NCBI GenBank assembly: GCA_964638815.1
Contig: CAZXBB010000062.1
Location: forward strand, 1 to 7,890
Origin: CAZXBB01 sp964638815
GTDB taxonomy: Bacteria > Planctomycetota > Phycisphaerae > Phycisphaerales > SM1A02
Reading direction: 5' to 3'
Length of the DNA: 7,890 nucleotides
How positions within the stretch are numbered: the stretch's first letter is position 1; the number at the start of each line of letters is the position of its first letter. Under the pieces are notes generated by a model. The model saw nothing but the letters and a program-made list of their open reading frames with translations, searched no databases and was not told the DNA's origin. Below, one piece after another: positions 1 to 6,630 of this stretch. The translations under genes were made by a program, and so were the position numbers.

Positions 1-38
1 CAAGCCGCCGGCCGCAGCGCCCGGGACCGCCCCCCGCC

Positions 39-44
39 TACACT
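39..44 (+). promoter_or_regulatory. Possible -10 box of the DMT transporter gene (leaderless type)
   Basis: TACACT matches the TATAAT consensus at four of six positions, including the conserved first two bases and the final T. It ends 8 bases before the ATG at 53, so transcription would start at or next to the start codon. No convincing -35 is visible 16-18 bases upstream. Its support comes mainly from resemblance to the stronger efp promoter: both boxes are followed by a C-rich run and then CCGCC just before the ATG. Confidence 0.4.
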
Positions 45-52
45 CCCCCGCC

Positions 53-1048
53 ATGGCCCCACCGCGTCCGCCGATCTATTACCACGCCATGGCGCTCGCG
101 ACCATCTGCATCTGGTCGTTCAGCTTCCTCTTCATCATCAGGCTCAACCGCGAGCTCACCTCGACCGGCGTCGTCGTCCTGCGCTTCGACATCTTCGCAC
201 TGTTCGTCCTTGCCCTGCTCTGCGTGCGGCGTCCCGCGATCGGGGGGCGCACGCGGCGGCAGTGGGCGATCGTCGTCGCGTTGAGCCTCGTCGGCGGGCC
301 GCTCTACCACATGATCTTCTCGTGGAGCGCGGGGATGGGCGCGTCGGGCGAATCGCGTATCGATCCCGCGCTGCTCGGGCTCATCCTCGCGACGGTGCCG
401 GTGCACACCGGCTGGCTCGGCTGGGTGTTCCTCCGCGAGCGGCTCACCCGCGTGCGGGTCGCGGCGCTCGTCCTCGGGCTCGCCGGCGTTGCGATCGTGA
501 TCGTCGGACGTCACGGCCGGATCGACCTGCTGCCGACCGAGCAGCTCGAGGGACCCGCCGGGGCGACCGTCGCGGCGATGTTCGGGGCAGGGATCGCGGT
601 GCTCACGCGCGCCGCCCGCTCGGTGTTCCGGCCGTCGGACCTCGTGATCGTCACCGGCGGGATGATGGTGGCGTGGACGGCACTCCTGCATCCGTTCGCC
701 GGAATCGATCGGGTCGCCGACCTCACGACGGGCGGTTGGGTGGCCGCGATCTTCCTGGGGATCTTCGGACTCGGCGTCGCCTTCTTCACGTGGGCGACGG
801 CGCTGTCGGGGCTGCAAGCGGTGACGGCGGCGATGTATCTCTTTGGAAGCAGCGTGCTCGCCGCCCTGTGGGGCTGGCTGTTCGACGGGAAGGCGGCGGG
901 GTGGCCCTTCGCGGCCGGCGCGGTGCTCGTCGCGGCGGGGCTGGGGCTGAACGCGCGCGGGTCGCGGGCGGTCGTCTCTCCGGCGTCACGCCCGGGCGCT
1001 GCGTCTTCCGCGCCGGGCGCCGTGCCGATGGATCAACCGCCCCGGTAA
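53..1048 (+). CDS. EamA/DMT-family inner-membrane transporter
   Basis: This 331-residue protein has about ten hydrophobic segments, roughly at residues 11-30, 41-58, 72-92, 105-127, 134-152, 169-185, 197-214, 228-247, 254-276 and 284-299. That is the usual 5+5 layout of the drug/metabolite transporter superfamily. The end of the first half (residues 110-151) has the typical EamA pattern: a proline in helix 4 (P116), then FLRERL, then a Gly-rich helix 5 containing GLAGVAIVIVG. Members export amino acids, metabolites or drugs, but the substrate cannot be read here. The last 30 or so residues form a Pro/Ala/Ser-rich tail, probably disordered. The ATG at 53 follows a TACACT box by 8 bases and has no SD; the ATG at 89 (Met13) is an alternative that would keep helix 1. 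The gene converges on rsmA with a 25-bp gap. Family assignment is firm; function is unknown. Confidence 0.9.
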   Translation: MAPPRPPIYYHAMALATICIWSFSFLFIIRLNRELTSTGVVVLRFDIFALFVLALLCVRRPAIGGRTRRQWAIVVALSLVGGPLYHMIFSWSAGMGASGESRIDPALLGLILATVPVHTGWLGWVFLRERLTRVRVAALVLGLAGVAIVIVGRHGRIDLLPTEQLEGPAGATVAAMFGAGIAVLTRAARSVFRPSDLVIVTGGMMVAWTALLHPFAGIDRVADLTTGGWVAAIFLGIFGLGVAFFTWATALSGLQAVTAAMYLFGSSVLAALWGWLFDGKAAGWPFAAGAVLVAAGLGLNARGSRAVVSPASRPGAASSAPGAVPMDQPPR

Positions 1049-1065
1049 ACCGGACGCCGCCCGGT
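1049..1065. terminator. Small hairpin between convergent genes
   Basis: ACCGG (1049-1053) and CCGGT (1061-1065) can form a 5-bp stem with a 7-base loop, starting immediately after the TAA of the transporter gene. An alternative stem is also possible, because CCGGT at 1042-1046 can pair with ACCGG at 1049-1053. The 25-bp gap between two converging genes is where a bidirectional terminator would sit, but there is no T-tract on either strand. It may be weak or Rho-assisted, or may be chance in GC-rich DNA. Confidence 0.25.
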
Positions 1066-1073
1066 CCCCTGCG

Positions 1074-1880
1074 TCAGCGCACGCTCGCGTACAAAGCCCG
1101 GATCATCGGAAGCTCCAGCCGCTCCGGACGCATGTCCGGCGTTACGCCCCGGGGCCAGTCGCGCTCGCGCCCGAAGATCGTCCCGAGCTGCTTGCGTCGC
1201 GTGCCGAAGAGCTCGTGCACGAAGCGCGCGAAGTCGGCCGGGTCGTCGAGGCCGACCTCCGCACGCGGCACGATCGCGACCATCGCGCTGGTCACCTTCG
1301 GCGCCGGCCAGAAGCTCGCCGGCTTGACCGTGGCGATCCGCCGCACAGTCGCGAGCGTCTGCACGATGATGCCGAGCGGTCCGTACGCCTTCGTGCCCAC
1401 CGCGCCGGTCAGCCGGTCGGCGACTTCGCGCTGGATCGTGACGAACTGCCCCGTGCACGCCGGATGCCCGAGCAGCAGCGTTGCCATGAGCGGGCTCGCC
1501 ACGTTGTACGGCAGGTTCGCGACGAGCCTGAACGGACGGCCCGCGAGCGCCGCCACGACCGCGTCCGCGAGCCGGCGCTGCCGCGCGAGGCAATCGCCGC
1601 GCACGAGCGTCACGCGCGGGCCGAACCGATCCTCGATGATCCGCGACAGGTCCTCATCGATCTCGCACGCGACGACTTCGGCGCCGGCGTCGAGCAGGGT
1701 CTCGGTGAGCGTGCCGGTCCCCGGGCCGATCTCGAGCACGACGTCTCCCGGCGTCACCCCGGCCGCCGCCACGAGCTTCGCGAGCTGGTTCTTGTCGTGA
1801 AGGAAGTTCTGACCGAATCGCGACTTGGGGCGGAGGCCCCGTTCGGCGAGCAGGGCGCGGATCTCGGAGATCGTCTGCAT
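1074..1880 (-). CDS. rsmA: 16S rRNA (adenine1518-N6/adenine1519-N6)-dimethyltransferase RsmA (KsgA)
   Basis: This enzyme transfers four methyl groups from S-adenosylmethionine to two adjacent adenines in helix 45 of 16S rRNA, a late 30S maturation step. The 268-residue product matches the family's usual length of about 270. Visible motifs, numbered from the ATG at 1880, are FGQNFLHD (22-29), the SAM-binding loop EIGPGTG (50-56), acidic E73 in ACEID, GD at 95-96, the catalytic NLPYNVASP (122-130), and FWPAPKVTSA (190-199), where Thr replaces the usual Asp. A basic RRKQL motif near residue 229 lies in the C-terminal RNA-binding domain. A TTG at 1886 extends the frame by two codons, but the ATG at 1880 is preferred. 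No clear SD is present. The gene lies 21 bp after efp on the same strand and is probably co-transcribed with it. Identity is firm. Confidence 0.96.
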   Translation of the reverse strand: MQTISEIRALLAERGLRPKSRFGQNFLHDKNQLAKLVAAAGVTPGDVVLEIGPGTGTLTETLLDAGAEVVACEIDEDLSRIIEDRFGPRVTLVRGDCLARQRRLADAVVAALAGRPFRLVANLPYNVASPLMATLLLGHPACTGQFVTIQREVADRLTGAVGTKAYGPLGIIVQTLATVRRIATVKPASFWPAPKVTSAMVAIVPRAEVGLDDPADFARFVHELFGTRRKQLGTIFGRERDWPRGVTPDMRPERLELPMIRALYASVR

Positions 1881-1901
1881 GGGCAAGGCGCCGCACCGCC
1901 G

Positions 1902-2477
1902 TCACGCCTTCCCCAGGTATTCTCCCGTCGTCGGATTGATCCGCACCACCTGCCCGATCTCGATGAAAGGCGGCACGCGGACACGCGCGCCGGTCTCCGT
2001 CGTGGCTTCCTTGAGCTGGTTCGTGGCCGTCGAGCCCTTGACCTGCGGGGTCGTGTCCGTGATCTCGAGCTCGACCGCCGCGGGCAGGTCAACCCCCAGC
2101 GGCTTCCCGTCGAACACCATGACCGTGGCCTCGCTGTTCTCCTTGAGCCACTGGCTCTGCTCCTTCGGGAGCACTTCGCTGTCCACCTCGAGCTGCTCGA
2201 ACGTGTCGTTGTCCATGAAGACGAACGGGCCCGCCCCCTGCCCCGAGCTGTCGTAGAGGTACTGCATCGACTTGCGGTCGATCGTCGCGTCCTCGAGCTT
2301 GTCGGACGTGCCGAGCCGGTTGACCTTGATGGTCCCGGTCTCGATGTTCTTCATCTTCGCCTGCACGTATGCGGGCCCCTTGCCCGGCTTCACGTGCTCG
2401 GTGTCGATAACGAGGTGGAGCTGGCCTTCCCACATGAGGGCCTGGCCGCGTTTGACTTCGGTGGCTTTGATCGGCAT
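1902..2477 (-). CDS. efp: Translation elongation factor P
   Basis: EF-P binds between the ribosomal P and E sites and restores peptide-bond formation at polyproline stalls. The 191-residue length is typical. The N-terminal KOW-like domain carries the tip loop HVKPGKGPAY, with Lys33 at the position of the modified lysine (K34) of Escherichia coli EF-P. This is therefore a lysine-type rather than an arginine (rhamnosylated) EF-P. No modification enzyme such as EpmA or EpmB is in the window. The C-terminal OB domain shows the family signature from about residue 148, including ATTETGARVRVPPFIEIG and then TGEYLGKA at the end. The ATG at 2477 lies 6 bases after a TATACT box and has no SD, implying a leaderless message. 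The gene sits 71 bp after rny and 21 bp before rsmA. Identity is firm. Confidence 0.97.
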   Translation of the reverse strand: MPIKATEVKRGQALMWEGQLHLVIDTEHVKPGKGPAYVQAKMKNIETGTIKVNRLGTSDKLEDATIDRKSMQYLYDSSGQGAGPFVFMDNDTFEQLEVDSEVLPKEQSQWLKENSEATVMVFDGKPLGVDLPAAVELEITDTTPQVKGSTATNQLKEATTETGARVRVPPFIEIGQVVRINPTTGEYLGKA

Positions 2478-2483
2478 GGCGGG

Positions 2484-2511
2484 AGTATATCCGGCCGGGA
2501 GGTTCTGTCTG
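2484..2511 (-). promoter_or_regulatory. efp promoter with -10 box next to the start codon
   Basis: On the minus strand, TATACT (2489-2484) matches the -10 consensus at five of six positions. CAGACA (2511-2506) matches TTGACA at four of six positions, with a 16-bp spacer. Only CCCGCC separates the -10 box from the efp ATG at 2477. A start site 6-7 bases after the box would fall on the A of the ATG or one base from it, giving a leaderless mRNA. The element lies in the 71-bp gap after rny, so efp-rsmA can be expressed independently of rny. Confidence 0.65.
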
Positions 2512-2548
2512 ACGGATCGAGCGATCGCCCAAGCTCTTCAACGGGCTG

Positions 2549-4126
2549 CTACCGTGCCACTGCCTCGGCCCGCACCTCCCGCAGGACCGTCACCTTGATC
2601 TCGCCGGGGAACGTCATCTCCGCGGCGACGCGATCGGCGATGCTGCGGGCCAGGGCGAAGGCGTCGGCGTCGGAGGACTTCTTCGCGTCGACGATCACGC
2701 GGACCTCGCGGCCGGCCTGGAAGGCGTGCGCCTCGCTCACGAGGTCGCTCTCGCGCGCAATGCCCTCGAGCTGCTCCAGACGCTTGATGTAGAGCTCCAT
2801 CGACTCGCGGCGCGCGCCCGGGCGGGCGCCTGAGATCGCGTCCGCCGCCATCACGATCGGCGTGTACTGTGTCGTCGCCTCGATATCACCGTGGTGCCCG
2901 CCGATGGCGTTGAGCACGGCCTTCGATTTCTCACCGTGCTTGCGGCAGAACTCCATGCCGATCGCAGGGTGACCGCCCTCGAACTCGTGGTCCATCGCCT
3001 TGCCGATGTCGTGCAGGAAGCCGCAGCGGCGGGCGACGTCGCCCTTGAGGCCGAGCTGGTCCGCGATCATCTGGCTGAGGTACGCGACCTCGATCGAGTG
3101 ACGGAGCACGTTCTGGCCGTAGCTCGTGCGGAAGTGCATCTTGCCCATCGCCTCGACGATCTTGGGGCTCAGGCCGCGCACGTTGGCTTCCATGACGGCG
3201 TCGTTGCCGGCCTTGATGATGCGCTCGTTGAGGTCCTTGCGCACGCTCTCCACGATCTCCTCGATGCGGGCCGGATGGACGCGCCCGTCGGCGACGAGCT
3301 TCGCGAGCGATTCCGCCGCGATCGTGCGCCGGATCGGGTCGAAGCAGGAGACCGCGATCACGCCCGGCGTGTCGTCAACCAGGATGTCGACGCCGGTGGC
3401 CCGCTCGAGCGCGCGGATGTTGCGACCCTCGCGGCCGATGATGCGGCCCTTCATGTCGTCCGACGGGATGCGCACGCTGCGCACGACCGAATCGGCGACG
3501 TGCTCCGCCGCGAAACGCTGGATGGCCTGGATCGTGATCTCGCGGCTGCGGGTGCGGGCCTGGTTCTCCGCGTCCTCGATGATCCGCTGCGTCAGGGCGT
3601 GAGCTTCCGGCTCCGCCTCCGCCCGGACCTCTTCCATGTACTGTGCCCGCGCCTCGTCGGGGGAGAGCCCCGAGAGCTGCTGGAGCCGGTCTTTGATCTG
3701 TTCGCGGTCGCCCGCCAGCCGCTCGCGCTCGCCCTCGAGCTCCGTCTCGAGCGAGGTCAGCCGGGCCTGGGTCTCATCGAGGCGGGCCTCCGTCTCGTTG
3801 ATCTTCCCGAGCTTGTTGTCGAGCATGTCCTCGCGCTTGTCGAGACGCTGCTGGTCTTTCTTGACCTGCCCCAGCGCTTCGGCGATCTCGTGGTCGGCCT
3901 CCTCGCGTCGCTTGGCCGCGCGCTTCTCGGCTTCGAGCTCGATCCGCTGCCGCGAGACCTCGCCCTCGGCGCGGGCCGTCTGGAGGATCTGCTCTGCGTC
4001 CTTCCGCGCGCGGGCGACCGTGTTCCCCGTCAGGGCGCGCAACAGCACCCACACGAGAACCGCCCCGGCGACGGCCCCGAGGGTCGCCGCGAGGCCGGGG
4101 TGAAGACTTGCTGCCAGGCCGTACAT
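2549..4126 (-). CDS. rny: Ribonuclease Y
   Basis: RNase Y is a membrane-anchored endoribonuclease that starts mRNA turnover and processing in many bacteria lacking RNase E. Numbered from the ATG at 4126 (525 residues; the family is about 520), it shows an N-terminal membrane helix (about 11-32), a long charged coiled coil (about 38-150), and a KH RNA-binding domain with GRIIGREG at 227-234. The HD metal-dependent hydrolase domain has H372 and D373 in FLHDIGKA, and GGHHGD around 409-414. The conserved C-terminal part contains ARPGARRESME, QAGREVRV and FPGEIKVTVLRE. A GTG at 4135 would add three residues; the ATG at 4126 is chosen because GGTGG lies 5 bases upstream as a weak SD. It is the first gene of the rny-efp-rsmA block. 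No convincing promoter was found upstream. Identity is firm. Confidence 0.97.
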   Translation of the reverse strand: MYGLAASLHPGLAATLGAVAGAVLVWVLLRALTGNTVARARKDAEQILQTARAEGEVSRQRIELEAEKRAAKRREEADHEIAEALGQVKKDQQRLDKREDMLDNKLGKINETEARLDETQARLTSLETELEGERERLAGDREQIKDRLQQLSGLSPDEARAQYMEEVRAEAEPEAHALTQRIIEDAENQARTRSREITIQAIQRFAAEHVADSVVRSVRIPSDDMKGRIIGREGRNIRALERATGVDILVDDTPGVIAVSCFDPIRRTIAAESLAKLVADGRVHPARIEEIVESVRKDLNERIIKAGNDAVMEANVRGLSPKIVEAMGKMHFRTSYGQNVLRHSIEVAYLSQMIADQLGLKGDVARRCGFLHDIGKAMDHEFEGGHPAIGMEFCRKHGEKSKAVLNAIGGHHGDIEATTQYTPIVMAADAISGARPGARRESMELYIKRLEQLEGIARESDLVSEAHAFQAGREVRVIVDAKKSSDADAFALARSIADRVAAEMTFPGEIKVTVLREVRAEAVAR

Positions 4127-4485
4127 CGATACCACCGCTCGAGTGTCGGTCGGCCGCGGACATGACGGGCCGTGACGACAAGGCGATCACGGGCCGGCAG
4201 ACCTGCACGACGAAACGGCGGAGAACGCAACCAGTTATGGCAAGACCAGCGTTACTGCGGCGGAAACCCGGCGAGCGCGACTCCGTCGGTCGGCCCGCGC
4301 CGGTGGCCCGCGGTCACCTGCCCCCTGTGTCCCCCACGCGGGGTTCGGGGCATCCTCCTTGATCGAAGTGCGGAGCCACCACGGCCCTCGGACTCCCTAA
4401 GCGCCGAATCGCGATCGATCGGCCTGAAACACACACGAACACGCTGGCTCTGACCTTTGGTAGCTGCTCAATCTATCCAGCCATC

Positions 4486-4505
4486 GGATCCGTGAGGATC
4501 CGTGA
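4486..4505. repeat. Perfect tandem repeat of a 10-bp unit
   Basis: GGATCCGTGA occurs twice with no gap, at 4486-4495 and 4496-4505. Each unit contains the palindrome GGATCC. The hairpin at 4509-4531 begins 3 bases later. Ten base pairs is about one helical turn, so two bound proteins would lie on the same face of the DNA; a simple slippage duplication is equally possible. Confidence 0.85.
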
Positions 4506-4508
4506 CCG

Positions 4509-4531
4509 CCGGCCGCGATCGAGGCGGCCGG
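4509..4531. other. Perfect 8-bp-stem inverted repeat (hairpin)
   Basis: CCGGCCGC (4509-4516) and GCGGCCGG (4524-4531) are exact reverse complements around the 7-base loop GATCGAG. The stem is entirely G/C. No T-tract follows on either strand, so it is not a classical intrinsic terminator. It may be an RNA structure in a long leader, a protein site, or a terminator of the U-less type. Confidence 0.6.
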
Positions 4532-4590
4532 AAGAAACGGGAACGCCCGTGTCGTCGAACGGCAGACCGTGGGTTTGGGGACCACGGCCC

Positions 4591-4619
4591 GGTGCGCGTT
4601 GCACCATGCCATCTATAAA
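4591..4619 (+). promoter_or_regulatory. Possible permease promoter with overlapping operator-like inverted repeat
   Basis: TATAAA (4614-4619) matches the -10 consensus at five of six positions and stands out in GC-rich DNA. No -35 consensus is visible 16-18 bases upstream. Instead that position holds a perfect inverted repeat, GGTGC (4591-4595) and GCACC (4601-4605), separated by GCGTT. This arrangement suits control by a dimeric DNA-binding protein, as an activator or repressor. A start near 4626 would give the permease a leader of about 100 bases. The promoter call is tentative. Confidence 0.4.
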
Positions 4620-4679
4620 GGATTCCGATGAGATTATTCTCGCTCCGTGCGGGGGTTGTCAAGATCGGCCTTTCCACTG

Positions 4680-4701
4680 CCCTCCGTTTGCCCCGGGAGG
4701 G
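4680..4701 (+). other. Leader hairpin near the permease start
   Basis: CCCTCC (4680-4685) can pair with GGAGGG (4696-4701) across a 10-base loop. The 3' arm is an SD-like sequence, but it ends 23 bases before the ATG at 4725, too far to be that gene's SD. No usable start codon lies 5-10 bases after it. The hairpin could influence ribosome loading or be incidental. Confidence 0.35.
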
Positions 4702-4724
4702 TCCACCGATAGGATCCTGCCGCG

Positions 4725-6581
4725 ATGCCGACATTCCTGAACTGGCTTCTCAGGCTCCTGCCCACCAACCCGATCTGCATGCGGCTGGTCCAGGGCGGCT
4801 CGCGCCGGATCCGGCACCTCTACATCCGGGCCGGCTACCTGGCGGTGATGATCATCGTGCTGCTCTTCGTCCTGCTGTCCTCGGTCGGGGGCGGGTCGCT
4901 GTCCATGCGGCAGCTCGCCGGGGCGGGCGCCTCGATGTTCCAGATCGTGAGCTATCTCCAGGTCGCCCTCATCTGCCTGCTCACGCCTGTTTTCATGGCC
5001 GGGGCGATCGCGCAGGAGGCGAATCCGCGCACCTGGGACATCCTGCTCACGACGCCCCTCAACAGCCTTCAGCTCGTGCTGGGCAACTGCTTCGGGCGCC
5101 TCTTCTTCGTCATCGCGCTGCTCTTCTCGAGCCTGCCGCTCTTCGTGATGACGCAGTACTTCGGCGGCGTGCCCGGGGAATCCATCTTCGCGAGCTACGC
5201 GATCGCGGGCACGAGCGCCCTGCTCGTCGCCGCCATCGCCGTGACCCTCAGCGTCACCCGCACGGCCGGACGCCGCGCGGTGTTCCTCTTCTACGTCAGC
5301 GTGGTCATGTATCTCTCGGTGACGGCCGCGATCGACTACGGCCTGCGCGAACCCGTCGGGATCGGCGCCTCGGAGGTGCACACGACGCTCGTGACGCCGC
5401 TCAACCCGTTCCTCGCACTCGAGGTGCTGCTCGACTCGAATCGCTACGTGCGCCATGACTTCACCGGGGCCGGCGCCTCGTGGATCACGCGCATGTGGCT
5501 CGGGCGACCCATCGCCGCCTTCTGCTGGTCGTGCGCCTGGATCAGCGTGCTCCTCCTGCTCTTCTCGACGCTCCGCCTGCGCGTCATCGGCGCGAAGGTC
5601 GGCACCGTGCCGTGGTACCGGCGGCTCCTCGGCATCGGAGCGAAGGGCGCCGCCGAGCGCCCCGCCCGTCACGTGGGCCGCAACCCGATCGCGTGGCGGG
5701 AGTCCGTCGCCCGGGGCAAGACGGTCACCGCGATTGCCGGCCGCTGGGGCTTTGTCACGATCGGTGTCGCCATCGGCATCACGATCATCGCGCTCTACCA
5801 CATCGGCTCGCTCGACCATGCGCAGGTGCAGCTCGCGTTCGCCTCGGTGATCGCCGCCGAGATCGTCATCGTCGCGCTCGCCGCGCTCAACATGAGCGCG
5901 ACGGCCGTGAGCCGCGAGCGCGAGGACGGGACGCTCGACCTGATCCTGACGACGCCCATCCAGCCCGGCCCCTATATCCGCGGCAAGCACCGCGGCCTCT
6001 TCCAGTACCTCGTCCCGATGATGCTCGTGCCGGTGATCTCGCTCGGACTCATGGCGCTCTACGTCGCGTTCGACGGCCTCGGACGCGAGGACGGAACCCT
6101 GCTCTCCAACGTGCCGCTTCGAGATTCGACGACCACGCTCGACACGCTTCCCGTCATCCTGCCCGAAGGCGCGATCGCGCTGCCGCTCGTGCTCGCGCCG
6201 TTCATCGCGTTCTGCGTGATGGTCGGTCTCCAGTGGTCGATCAAGAGCAAGGGCACGATCGGCTCGGTGATCGCGGCGGTCGGCATCGTGCTCGTCGTCG
6301 TCGGCGTGCTCAGCCTGTGCGCCATGCCGGCCGGACGCAGCCTGCACCTTCCGGGCGCGGTGATGACCGCTTTCAGTCCGGTGAATCTCGTCTTCTCCAT
6401 CGTGTATCCCGCCGAGACGATCCCGAGCGCGCTCGACGGCAGCGTGGCCTCCGCCCGCACGGCCCTCGTGATCGGCGCCCTCATCGCGGCCGTCGCGTAC
6501 GCCGCGATCTCGTACGGCATGCACACGACCATGAAGCGAACGTTCATGATGACGGTGCGACGGCTGGCGGGGACGAGCTAG
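4725..6581 (+). CDS. ABC-2-type transporter permease, two fused homologous halves
   Basis: This 618-residue polytopic membrane protein has about twelve hydrophobic segments, six per half. Each half opens with an NPI-x-x-R motif (residues 15-20 and 320-325) followed by a basic stretch and a membrane helix. Each also carries the ABC-2 signature after its second helix: AIAQEANPRTWDILLTTP at 94-111 and AVSREREDGTLDLILTTP at 394-411, exactly 300 residues apart. A single chain may therefore supply the whole membrane portion of an exporter that other systems build from two permeases. The ATPase subunit and the substrate are not evident in the window. Long soluble loops lie at about 204-261 and 448-483. 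The in-frame TAG at 4710-4712 rules out a start upstream of it; the ATG at 4725 has a weak AGGA (4711-4714) 10 bases before it. Family is clear; transported substrate is unknown. Confidence 0.88.
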   Translation: MPTFLNWLLRLLPTNPICMRLVQGGSRRIRHLYIRAGYLAVMIIVLLFVLLSSVGGGSLSMRQLAGAGASMFQIVSYLQVALICLLTPVFMAGAIAQEANPRTWDILLTTPLNSLQLVLGNCFGRLFFVIALLFSSLPLFVMTQYFGGVPGESIFASYAIAGTSALLVAAIAVTLSVTRTAGRRAVFLFYVSVVMYLSVTAAIDYGLREPVGIGASEVHTTLVTPLNPFLALEVLLDSNRYVRHDFTGAGASWITRMWLGRPIAAFCWSCAWISVLLLLFSTLRLRVIGAKVGTVPWYRRLLGIGAKGAAERPARHVGRNPIAWRESVARGKTVTAIAGRWGFVTIGVAIGITIIALYHIGSLDHAQVQLAFASVIAAEIVIVALAALNMSATAVSREREDGTLDLILTTPIQPGPYIRGKHRGLFQYLVPMMLVPVISLGLMALYVAFDGLGREDGTLLSNVPLRDSTTTLDTLPVILPEGAIALPLVLAPFIAFCVMVGLQWSIKSKGTIGSVIAAVGIVLVVVGVLSLCAMPAGRSLHLPGAVMTAFSPVNLVFSIVYPAETIPSALDGSVASARTALVIGALIAAVAYAAISYGMHTTMKRTFMMTVRRLAGTS

Positions 6582-6615
6582 GCCACGCGACGAAGAGCCT
6601 CGCACGCGGGCCGGT

Positions 6616-6629
6616 CCTGAGCCGTCAGG
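6616..6629. other. Small hairpin after the permease gene
   Basis: CCTGA (6616-6620) and TCAGG (6625-6629) are exact reverse complements around a GCCG tetraloop. The hairpin lies 34 bases after the permease stop and directly before the larger hairpin at 6631. It is probably part of the same 3'-end structure. Confidence 0.35.
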
Positions 6630-6630
6630 C

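Larger units (their letters stand above)
4127..4724. other. 598-bp divergent intergenic region without a recognisable gene
   Basis: The stretch lies between the divergent rny and permease genes. Open frames in both directions exist but are Arg/Pro-rich, as expected of non-coding high-GC DNA, and none has a well-placed SD. I see no tRNA, known riboswitch or known small RNA. What can be pointed to lies mostly in the permease-proximal half: a perfect 10-bp tandem repeat (4486-4505), an 8-bp-stem hairpin (4509-4531), an inverted repeat overlapping a possible promoter (4591-4619), and a hairpin close to the permease start (4680-4701). The rny-proximal part should hold the rny promoter, but I could not identify it. 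Confidence 0.6.

Noticed and set aside
2891..4165. Long plus-strand open frame (424 codons) opposite rny.
   Set aside because: It mirrors the RNase Y coding sequence with a composition typical of antisense high-GC frames, and rny is unmistakable on the other strand.
4145..4295. 11-bp direct repeat GTCGGTCGGCC at 4145-4155 and 4285-4295.
   Set aside because: It is short, low in complexity and G/C-only apart from two T's, so it is expected by chance in such DNA; no further copies or symmetry were seen.
4331..4351. C-run and G-run stretch with GGTTCGGGG resembling a tRNA T-loop.
   Set aside because: No acceptor, D-arm or anticodon stem could be paired around it.
4352..4361. On the minus strand, AAGGAGG runs straight into an ATG, suggesting a small gene toward 4252.
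   Set aside because: There is no space between the SD-like sequence and the ATG, so it could not direct initiation there, and the resulting 36-codon frame is Gly/Arg/Pro-rich like non-coding DNA.
4172..4453. Plus-strand open frame of 93 codons in the divergent intergenic region.
   Set aside because: It has no SD or plausible promoter, an Arg/Pro/Ser-rich composition, and overlapping open frames on both strands, as expected of high-GC non-coding sequence.
4622..4645. CCGATGAG resembling the hammerhead ribozyme core CUGAUGAG.
   Set aside because: One core base differs, and I found no matching GAAA core strand with flanking stems.
4659..6605. Long minus-strand open frame (648 codons) opposite the permease gene.
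   Set aside because: It is highly enriched in Arg, Asp, Glu and His with no hydrophobic core, as expected for the reverse strand of a high-GC membrane-protein gene.
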